From positions 1 through 5,563 of the forward strand of contig JAIUYC010000354.1 in assembly GCA_020216575.1 (NCBI GenBank): a stretch of 5,563 bases of DNA. Reading direction: 5' to 3'. The notes below the pieces were generated by a model. The model was not told where the DNA came from. It worked only from the letters and a program-made list of their open reading frames with translations, and did not search any database. Origin of the DNA: Coleofasciculus sp. S288 (GTDB lineage Bacteria > Cyanobacteriota > Cyanobacteriia > Cyanobacteriales > Coleofasciculaceae). Position 1 is the first letter of the stretch, and every line of letters begins with the position of its first letter. The translations under genes and the position numbers were made by a program. Positions 1 to 5,017 of this stretch are shown here, in pieces.

Positions 1-308
1 ACAATTGTGAGTTCCTCAAATTTGAAGTGTTCAACCCATTGCTGTATACGCGGGTTGAAGAGAAAACTGAAGGCTCCTGTTTCTGGATCGAACGAGCCGA
101 GGTCAGTACCTTTATAGCGATTACAGCGCCAACAGGTAAACGCTAGATTATCAGCATTAGTGGCACCACCGTGCTTTTCAGCAATTATGTGGTCAACTTC
201 GTGGGGAAAGAAGGTAATATCGGCAGGCAGTAGACAATACTCGCAGAGGCGGTTTGCTCGTTCTTCAACGAGACGACGGAGTGCTGCGGGAATGTAAGTG
301 ACGCTCAC
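1..308 (-). CDS. HNH endonuclease, C-terminus cut by the window edge
   Basis: This frame gives 102 residues before the left edge and has no stop. It shows the zinc-ribbon-type HNH pattern: CEYC at residues 22-25, HEVDHI at 36-41 (the ββα-metal core), N51 and N54 in the following loop and helix, and CWRCN at 59-63. In this family the cysteines hold a structural zinc, and the H/D/N residues bind the catalytic metal and cut DNA. The start is a GTG whose last two bases begin the stop of the upstream gene (GTGA, a 4-base overlap), so translation is probably coupled. No ATG lies in frame nearby. The target is unknown. Small HNH proteins of this kind can be restriction-like nucleases, toxins or remnants of homing elements. 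The tight overlap with a small acidic partner favours a two-gene module. The HNH assignment is firm; the role is inferred. Confidence 0.88.
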   Translation of the reverse strand, partial: MSVTYIPAALRRLVEERANRLCEYCLLPADITFFPHEVDHIIAEKHGGATNADNLAFTCWRCNRYKGTDLGSFDPETGAFSFLFNPRIQQWVEHFKFEELTI

Positions 309-652
309 GGAGTACTCGTCAGATAAGGCAGGTTTCCTGCTTTGAGCATGATGACTAGATGCTCAATTCGCTCGTACTCATCAAGCTCTTTTTGTTCTGT
401 AGCAGTGAGTTCACCCGCTCTGCTGCGTGCGAGAAGAGTACGCAGACGCTCCTGCATCTCAGATGTTGGGCGGAAAGCAGCAATTTGTTGAGGTGTAGGT
501 TTACTGGCGAGAAAATTGAGGATGTAACGGTAGATGTGAGCGGGTAGTGGTGGCTGCTGGAGACTTAGGCGCAGGAGTTCAGGAAGGCGATCGCCAATTT
601 GTGCGAGCTGTTCGGAGAGTTCTTCCGGTACTTCAATCGTGATTTTCGGCAC
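305..652 (-). CDS. Small conserved cyanobacterial protein paired with HNH nuclease; antitoxin-like
   Basis: I place the start at GTG 652, giving 115 residues beginning MPKITIEVPEEL. An AAGG Shine-Dalgarno sequence lies 7 nt upstream (660-663), and a TACAAT -10-like box lies at 684-689. An in-frame ATG at 739 would give 144 residues. It has no ribosome site, and the extra 29 residues look like translated spacer, including a HIP1 octamer. The protein has an N-terminal β-strand plus helix (residues 4-25) like small DNA-binding antitoxins. A proline-rich linker follows, then a long charged helical region with the motif LLARSRAGELT and a KELDEYERIEHL helix. I recognise the type from cyanobacterial genomes, where it is annotated as hypothetical. 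It precedes and overlaps the HNH gene, the usual place for an antitoxin or immunity partner. That role is inferred from position only. Confidence 0.8.
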   Translation of the reverse strand: MPKITIEVPEELSEQLAQIGDRLPELLRLSLQQPPLPAHIYRYILNFLASKPTPQQIAAFRPTSEMQERLRTLLARSRAGELTATEQKELDEYERIEHLVIMLKAGNLPYLTSTP

Positions 653-683
653 GGTGCGACCTTGTGGGAGAGATTCTTTACTG

Positions 684-689
684 ATTGTA
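684..689 (-). promoter_or_regulatory. Candidate -10 box for the antitoxin-like/HNH pair
   Basis: The minus strand reads TACAAT here, five of six matches to the bacterial -10 consensus. Transcription would start near 677, leaving a leader of about 25 nt before the GTG at 652. No good -35 element lies at the standard distance, which is common in cyanobacteria. The box lies inside the extension that would be coding if the ATG at 739 were used, so it argues for the shorter gene. Confidence 0.35.
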
Positions 690-725
690 TCTTTGCTATT
701 CCTGCAACTCGTGTGGGGTTGGGAG

Positions 726-733
726 GCGATCGC
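726..733. repeat. HIP1 octamer, one of six in the window
   Basis: The palindrome GCGATCGC occurs at 587-594, 726-733, 1055-1062, 1209-1216, 2523-2530 and 3140-3147. It is the highly iterated palindrome of cyanobacterial genomes. Copies fall both inside genes and in the gaps. The copy at 726-733 is only three codons downstream of the ATG at 739. A near-match, GCGATCGA, lies at the start of the pentapeptide-repeat gene. Confidence 0.9.
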
Positions 734-793
734 ATTCATGGGTAGAGTATAGGAGAATGAGTTCGGTAGGTCTGGAGATAGAGGTCAGAGGGT

Positions 794-1144
794 ATGGTTA
801 GAGTGATTATCGAAGATGTAGACCCTGCAGCGATCGAGAGGTTAGAAGCACTTGCCAAGGAAAACGGGCGTTCCCTCCAAGCCGAGTTAAAGCACCTCTT
901 GGAAGCAGCAGCTCAAACTCAAACAGGTAGATTACCTGCTGCGATGGAAGTTGCCATCAAAAAAGCCGATCTAATGCGTCAGCAGATCGCAAGTCATACT
1001 GGATTTGGCAGTACTGAACTTCTAAAAGCAGATAGAGAGCAAGCTTTATCTAGTGCGATCGCACGTTTGAGACAGCTCAAGCAGGCAATATCGCCAGGTG
1101 AGATGTCTATTCGAGAAATGATAGAAGAAGGACGCCGATATTGA
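794..1144 (+). CDS. FitA/VapB-like ribbon-helix-helix antitoxin without an intact toxin gene
   Basis: The product has 116 residues. Residues 2-10 (VRVIIEDVD) form the DNA-binding β-strand. Residues 11-22 and 27-39 (SLQAELKHLLEAA) form the two helices of a FitA-like ribbon-helix-helix fold. The middle contains a STELLKADRE segment similar to the SxELLRxDRE linker of VapB/FitA antitoxins. The C-terminus, SIREMIEEGRRY (105-116), looks like a toxin-binding tail. Such proteins dimerise, repress their own operon and neutralise a PIN-domain RNase (VapC/FitB) encoded next. Here the stop codon overlaps an ATG (ATGTGC at 1144), but that frame closes after 17 codons and no PIN gene follows. The gene therefore looks like an orphan antitoxin. 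A GAGG sequence at 781-784 is a fair ribosome site 9 nt before the ATG. The fold call is strong; loss of the partner is read from this window. Confidence 0.85.
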   Translation: MVRVIIEDVDPAAIERLEALAKENGRSLQAELKHLLEAAAQTQTGRLPAAMEVAIKKADLMRQQIASHTGFGSTELLKADREQALSSAIARLRQLKQAISPGEMSIREMIEEGRRY

Positions 1145-1272
1145 TGTGCTATTGTGGCGTGTTTCTGGAAGAGCCTACAATCGAGGATACACCTTGAAGT
1201 TATTAGGTGCGATCGCGTTTTGCTGATGGAAGAAGTGAGAAGCGAGCATACAGGCTGGGGAGAAATTTTTGC

Positions 1273-1602
1273 TCAGATAGAAGCCCAGAGTTGGTGGATT
1301 TTTGCTTTTACTTTTGCCCAATCGGTTGGGGTTAATTTTCCTAGCCTACGCTCTACCAAACGCTTTTCTAGTGTGGCAACCTTATGTACCCGAACGTATG
1401 AACGTAGCAATAAACCTGCCTGTTTCCACTCTGCAAGTTCTACATCAAAGTCTGTCGGCGCGATTTGGCTGGTTATTCGAGCAACAAGGATGTCTTCATC
1501 ACCTGTATCTATAAGTACTAGTGCAGGACGACGCTTTGAACCTGCTGCGTCTACAAAGGGAAATGACAGCAGGAGGACTTCTCCTGGCTGGTAATTTTGC
1601 AT
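1273..1602 (-). CDS. Type II toxin, PemK/MazF family endoribonuclease
   Basis: The product has 109 residues, normal for the family. Visible signatures are the opening Y-Q-P-G-E-V-L-L-L-S-F-P-F (4-16), the basic loop KRRPALVL (23-30) with the usual R-R-P, the I-T-S strand end (43-45), and the block LLLRSYVRVHKVATL (64-78) followed by ERRLGKL (84-90). In MazF/PemK enzymes the loop arginine and the T/S after the central strand act in cleavage of single-stranded RNA, often mRNA at short motifs. The ATG lies 3 nt after the stop of the 292-residue gene upstream and has no clear Shine-Dalgarno sequence, so translational coupling is likely. No classical small antitoxin (MazE, AbrB-type or RHH) lies upstream. 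The 292-residue protein is in its place. The gene is convergent with the ribbon-helix-helix antitoxin gene across a 128-nt gap. The family call is confident; the RNA target is unknown. Confidence 0.9.
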   Translation of the reverse strand: MQNYQPGEVLLLSFPFVDAAGSKRRPALVLIDTGDEDILVARITSQIAPTDFDVELAEWKQAGLLLRSYVRVHKVATLEKRLVERRLGKLTPTDWAKVKAKIHQLWASI

Positions 1603-1605
1603 GAT

Positions 1606-2484
1606 TCAGATTGTGTCGTAGATAGCGTCTGCTTCGCTGTACCCAGAGAAGAACTGCTCTGCTGTTAATTGTGACCAAGCAGTTTTTTCTGCGCTATCCG
1701 TCGATTCCGGGGTGTTTGCCTGAGCCGCAGTTGCTGACGGTACTTCCTCAATAATCCACTGTATAAATCGTTTTGCTAGTTCAGTAATTTGCCAAGCATA
1801 ATGCTTAGGTTCAGAGCCATCTGATAGTTCTAGATCCTGGTCACTCACTATCATGCCATCTCTGAGTAGGAAAAGTTGAGCCAAAGCTTCACAAGTAACA
1901 AAAGCTTCTTCCTCTTTCCATCCCAGCTCCTTTGTCACCTCTTTTACAGACACAAATCGTGATTTTCTGTGAGTCTTAATTTCAATATCGTAGATGACCT
2001 TGAGTACCTGTATTTCTTCGAGCGATATTTGCGAGTGGAGACGAAAGAGGGTCTGCTTACCACTAAAGGGGATAGTTGATGACACAACGGAGTTAACAAA
2101 AAGATTAACGAGATAATTCTGCTTCTCCTCGAACGCTGACTTAGAGGCAATCTCCATAAATTGAATGAAGAGTTCCATAAATTCATCAAAGTTCAAGGTA
2201 GACTCCTCAAGGCTTGCGCCAGTCCTTTGAATCTGCTGTTCAAGTTTATGGAGAGAATTGTTCTGGTTTTCCCTTTGCCAAAAGTAAGCCCCAAAGCCCA
2301 TTACTGCTGCTATTCCCGGCAAAAGTCCAGGAGAGGCTGCCAAGCCGACTATCGCTGTTGAACCAACAAGTGCAATCTCAGCAGGACCTTTCAGAAGTTT
2401 CCCTACTTTGGCTATCAACTGCCTCGTTTCATCTGTCTTCGCTATTAATTGCTGAGTACGTTCAGGTATTGTTTCTTCGTTCAT
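1606..2484 (-). CDS. Hypothetical protein with a membrane segment, winged-helix-like region and antitoxin-like tail
   Basis: The product has 292 residues and I do not recognise it by name. Residues 8-32 are an amphipathic helix with a repeated QLIAK. Residues 35-68 are strongly hydrophobic and rich in G, A and P (one long or two short membrane segments), followed by WQRE. Residues 72-130 are helical, with FMELFIQFMEIA and KQNYLVNLFVNSV. Residues 153-245 look like a winged helix-turn-helix: SLEEIQVLKVIYDI, then SVKEVTKELGWKEEEAF, then a strand pair and a final helix. A linker rich in S, T, A and P (249-264) leads to the tail at 265-292, with W270, the QFFSGY segment and DAIYD. The start ATG has only a distant AGGGAG. 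The position immediately upstream of a MazF-type toxin suggests antitoxin or regulator duty, possibly through the tail. Alternatively it is an unrelated membrane-associated protein whose end neighbours the toxin by chance. Confidence 0.78.
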   Translation of the reverse strand: MNEETIPERTQQLIAKTDETRQLIAKVGKLLKGPAEIALVGSTAIVGLAASPGLLPGIAAVMGFGAYFWQRENQNNSLHKLEQQIQRTGASLEESTLNFDEFMELFIQFMEIASKSAFEEKQNYLVNLFVNSVVSSTIPFSGKQTLFRLHSQISLEEIQVLKVIYDIEIKTHRKSRFVSVKEVTKELGWKEEEAFVTCEALAQLFLLRDGMIVSDQDLELSDGSEPKHYAWQITELAKRFIQWIIEEVPSATAAQANTPESTDSAEKTAWSQLTAEQFFSGYSEADAIYDTI

Positions 2485-2510
2485 GCTACTAACTGGGACT
2501 CCCTATCAAC

Positions 2511-2516
2511 ATATTA
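2511..2516 (-). promoter_or_regulatory. Weak candidate -10 box for the 292-residue protein/toxin pair
   Basis: The minus strand reads TAATAT, four of six matches to the consensus. A poor -35 match, TCGCAA, lies 17 nt further upstream. A start near 2504 would leave a leader of about 20 nt before the ATG at 2484. That leader begins close to a near-palindromic GGGACTCCC (2495-2503), which could be an operator half or chance. The whole divergent gap to the plus-strand gene is only 87 nt, so control elements for both directions must sit here. Confidence 0.25.
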
Positions 2517-2571
2517 CTGAGTGCGATCGCTCTTGCGAGAATAAGTTAAACAATTGATGCTATATGAGGAT

Positions 2572-3072
2572 ATGAGTTACTTCCTGCGTATATTTTGCCA
2601 AAATCCCCAGTCAGTACCCAGCAACGAAATTACCGATTTCATTCGGGATGGCTGGTATTTCGATGAGCCACCTAATTTTGAAGTACAGCCAAGCACAGAA
2701 GCGGAGGATGAAACTCATTGGAAATGTATCACTATACACTACCAACCAGATAAGCGCCCCGTAAGAATCGAACTCACTCTAAATGACCAGCTTCTCCAGC
2801 AAGAAATCGAAGAGACGATAGAAGCCATTCGTCAATCAGGGCAGTTGAACCAGCAGCAAAACCTTGTTGAGAAACTTGCTGCTAGCAAGCAAATCATTGC
2901 AATTGAAAACGATTATTTGGGGTTAACAGATGCCGCTTGGGAAATGTTAGATTCCCTCGAAGCCTATTTAGCCCAGAAATTGTCCGGTATCATTTATGCA
3001 CCCGACGACGGTTTTTATAACGAGGAGCTACAGCCGATATACAAGCTGGAAACACCAATAGGTATAGGATAA
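2572..3072 (+). CDS. Conserved hypothetical protein of cyanobacterial type
   Basis: The product has 166 residues from ATG 2572 (MSYFLRIFCQ). The frame is open from TTG 2554, and ATG 2557 would add five residues. I prefer 2572 because the conserved-looking part begins with MSY. Neither start has a well-spaced ribosome site: a GAGG sits only 2 nt before 2572. The protein is acidic and soluble, with no signal peptide or membrane segment. It shows an N-terminal β-strand, a WYFDEPPNFEV segment near residue 30, a helical middle (LLQQEIEETIEAIRQ), a helix with AWEMLDSLEAYLAQKL (122-137), and a closing IIYAPDDGFY motif (140-149). I have seen this pattern in cyanobacterial proteins of unknown function, but I cannot name a domain. 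It may share a promoter region with the divergent toxin pair. No functional link is evident. Confidence 0.75.
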   Translation: MSYFLRIFCQNPQSVPSNEITDFIRDGWYFDEPPNFEVQPSTEAEDETHWKCITIHYQPDKRPVRIELTLNDQLLQQEIEETIEAIRQSGQLNQQQNLVEKLAASKQIIAIENDYLGLTDAAWEMLDSLEAYLAQKLSGIIYAPDDGFYNEELQPIYKLETPIGIG

Positions 3073-3244
3073 AGGTGCGATTCCCTTCCGGATAGCTTGG
3101 CTTCACGCTCTCTCTTTTCACTCCAGCACTTCACCAAAAGCGATCGCATTCCTTGCAAAGGGCAAGCACCGATGAACCTATTCAACCCTATAGCTGTACC
3201 CAACATCATGGCATCCTGAGAAAAGAGACTTACGAGGTACTCCG

Positions 3245-4753
3245 ATGTCAGAAGCGTCAGAACAACGAATTGTTGTCGTCGGTGCAGGTTGGGCGGGATT
3301 AGGCGCAACCTACCACTTAGCAAAACAGGGCTACGACGTTACCCTCCTAGAAGCCACCCCCTACCCCGGTGGCTTAGTGGCAGGTTGGAAAACAGCCGGA
3401 GGACGCTCCGTAGAAGGCGGAATTCATGGCTTCTGGTATCCCTACAGCAATATCTTTTCTCTGGTGCGAGAACTGGGAATCAATCCCTTCACCCCATTTA
3501 CTCGTTCCTCCCAATATTCCCCCGCAGGGCTAGAAGTCGAATCCCCCATTTTCCAAAACGAACTACGACTTCCCACCCCCATGGGAACCTTTCTCTATAC
3601 CCAGTTCAAACGCTTACCCCTAATCGATCGCCTTTCTGCCCTACCCTTACTCTATGCCGTCATCGATTTCGACAACTCAGATGACGCTTGGTGGCGCTAT
3701 GACTTTGTAACCGCCCGCGAACTGTTCAAGGATTTCGGTGTCTCCGCCCGACTTTATAAAGATTCCTTCGAGCCGATGCTGCTGGTAGGCTTATTTGCAC
3801 CCGGGGAACAGTGTTCGGCCGCCGCCGCTTTAGGGATGCTTTACTACTTCATCCTCGCTCACCAACCCGACTTTGATGTAGTTTGGTGTCGGGGAACCGT
3901 TGGAGAGATGATATTTAAGCCTTGGGTGGAACAAATTGAGAAAACTGGCGGCAGGGTACTGACTAATAAACGGGTCAATGATATTCTCCTCGACAGTACA
4001 GGCAAAGCAAAAGGGGTTGTCTGTGGTGATGAAGTCTTTGAGGCAGATGCGGTGATTTTTGGTGTCAGCGTCAACGGCATGAAAAAGATCGCCAATGGTA
4101 GCCCTAAGCTGCAAAATTACCGGGAATTCCGAGACTTGTCAAACTTGGGCGCAATTGACGTACTCGCAACGCGGCTGTGGTTCGATCGCAAAGTGAACAT
4201 CCGCCACCCTTCCAATGCTTGCTTCGGCTTTGATCCAACAACAGGCTGGACGTTTTTTGACCTGAACATGCTGCACGACGAGTACCGCGACGAACCCGGC
4301 AGCGTCATTGAAGCCGACTTTTACCACGCCAACCAATTGCTTCCCTTAAGTGATGAGCAAATCGTGCACAAAGTCCAACACGATTTAGCCGTTTGCGTTC
4401 CAGGATTTCGAGAAGCAAAAGTCATCGACAGCAGCATTATCCGCGTGCCGCAAGGCGTGACTCACTTCGCCCCCGGTAGCTATCAGTACCTGCTGCCATC
4501 GATAACGACTATCGAAAACGTCTTCATGAGTGGGGATTGGATTGTGAACCGCCACGGTTCTTGGTCACAGGAAAAAGCGTATGTTACAGGTTTAGAAGCA
4601 GCAAATTTGGTCGTTAACTACTTCAATCGCGGAAGTCAGGCTAAAATCATACCCATTGAGCCTGATGAACCGCACATCGAGTTAGCCCGGAGCATTAACC
4701 AAGCTGTGCGAGGCTTGGGAAAATCTTTGTTGCCAGATTTCTGGTTACCGTAG
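3245..4753 (+). CDS. FAD-dependent oxidoreductase, phytoene/zeta-carotene desaturase superfamily
   Basis: The product has 502 residues and is complete. The N-terminus carries the dinucleotide-binding fold: IVVVGAGWAGLGA (GxGxxG at 13-18), E36 at the end of the second strand to hold the ribose, and PGG at 41-43. The next segment, VEGGIHGFWYPYSNIF (56-71), corresponds to the xxGxHxFxxxYxNxF region of plant-type PDS and ZDS. The C-terminal FAD motif is VFMSGDWI (426-433, G430/D431), followed by W441-SQEKAYVTGLEAA, the helix capping the flavin. The length fits PDS/ZDS (about 480-500) and exceeds squalene-type HpnE. Such enzymes desaturate or isomerise hydrophobic polyenes at the membrane, but the substrate of this branch is not known to me. 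A carotenoid or quinone-related role is inferred. GAGG lies 7 nt before the ATG (3234-3237). The neighbours are not carotenoid genes. It could be annotated simply as an amine oxidase-family or NAD(P)-binding protein. Confidence 0.88.
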   Translation: MSEASEQRIVVVGAGWAGLGATYHLAKQGYDVTLLEATPYPGGLVAGWKTAGGRSVEGGIHGFWYPYSNIFSLVRELGINPFTPFTRSSQYSPAGLEVESPIFQNELRLPTPMGTFLYTQFKRLPLIDRLSALPLLYAVIDFDNSDDAWWRYDFVTARELFKDFGVSARLYKDSFEPMLLVGLFAPGEQCSAAAALGMLYYFILAHQPDFDVVWCRGTVGEMIFKPWVEQIEKTGGRVLTNKRVNDILLDSTGKAKGVVCGDEVFEADAVIFGVSVNGMKKIANGSPKLQNYREFRDLSNLGAIDVLATRLWFDRKVNIRHPSNACFGFDPTTGWTFFDLNMLHDEYRDEPGSVIEADFYHANQLLPLSDEQIVHKVQHDLAVCVPGFREAKVIDSSIIRVPQGVTHFAPGSYQYLLPSITTIENVFMSGDWIVNRHGSWSQEKAYVTGLEAANLVVNYFNRGSQAKIIPIEPDEPHIELARSINQAVRGLGKSLLPDFWLP

Positions 4754-4777
4754 ATAAAAGGATAGAGGGGTATCTAC
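4750..4777 (+). terminator. Hairpin over the oxidoreductase stop codon
   Basis: GTAGATA (4750-4756) pairs perfectly with TATCTAC (4771-4777) across a 14-nt purine-rich loop. The TAG stop (4751-4753) lies in the left arm. The stem is AT-rich and no T-tract follows, so it is a poor intrinsic terminator. It may instead protect the mRNA 3' end or be accidental. Confidence 0.3.
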
Positions 4778-4803
4778 TTACAACTAAAAAGCACACCAGG
4801 GAC

Positions 4804-4889
4804 GGCAGTAGTCCTAGAGAAAACGCTATGAGTCTGAGGAGGCGAAAATGCATTCACTCCTGCTCGAAGCGCTTTCTCTTGATGCTGCC
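4804..4889 (+). other. Long imperfect hairpin, possible structured RNA or palindromic element
   Basis: Four nested paired blocks share one axis. GGCAGTA (4804-4810) pairs with TGCTGCC (4883-4889), including one G-T pair. AGAGAAAACGCT (4816-4827) pairs with AGCGCTTTCTCT (4868-4879) with one A-C mismatch. GAG (4830-4832) pairs with CTC (4863-4865). AGGAG (4837-4841) pairs with CTCCT (4857-4861). The loop (4842-4856) contains an ATG. The structure covers 86 nt with about 26 pairs. It lies between the oxidoreductase and pentapeptide-repeat genes in the transcribed direction. It could be a small RNA, a leader element of the next gene, or a small palindromic repeat or MITE. No terminal target duplication was identified. 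The pairing is seen directly; the role is unknown. Confidence 0.5.
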
Positions 4890-4964
4890 TTGTGTCTGCT
4901 AGCTATCTTTAGGTGCATGCCGAAGAGGGCGTCAACGGTTGCTTTGCGCTTGACCCCAGCTTAA
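4848..4964 (+). CDS. Possible 38-residue small ORF inside the hairpin region
   Basis: An ATG follows an unusually strong Shine-Dalgarno sequence, GAGGAGG (4836-4842), with 5-nt spacing. The frame runs 38 codons to TAA at 4962-4964. The predicted peptide has a hydrophobic N-terminal half (LLLEALSLDAALCLLAIF) and a basic C-terminal half (FRCMPKRASTVALR), so a small membrane peptide is conceivable. Most of the ribosome site is in the apical stem of the surrounding hairpin, which would hide it. The composition is not clearly coding, and the ORF may be chance. Confidence 0.2.
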   Translation: MHSLLLEALSLDAALCLLAIFRCMPKRASTVALRLTPA

Positions 4965-5017
4965 GGCTAGGAGTCCATTTGGCATGAACGCTTACTCTCC
5001 CGAACAACAGAACATAT

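Noticed and set aside
718..748. Promoter TTGGGA/TAGAGT for the ribbon-helix-helix gene
   Set aside because: Each hexamer matches only four of six consensus bases with an 18-nt spacer, which is too weak to list, although some promoter must lie in this gap.
1154..1594. 146-codon plus-strand ORF
   Set aside because: It lies mostly antisense to the clear MazF-type toxin. Its product has no recognisable motif and a composition typical of a shadow frame (clustered S, R, W, C).
2214..2492. 92-codon plus-strand ORF
   Set aside because: It is antisense to the start of the 292-residue protein, with shadow-frame composition and no domain.
3073..3244. Gap before the oxidoreductase as a possible regulatory RNA
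   Set aside because: Only a 5-bp hairpin (CTTGC/GCAAG at 3152-3166) and a HIP1 site were found. No convincing promoter, riboswitch or T-tract is visible.
3015..3323. 102-codon minus-strand ORF spanning the gap before the oxidoreductase
   Set aside because: It overlaps the ends of two well-supported plus-strand genes and has no ribosome site or family pattern.
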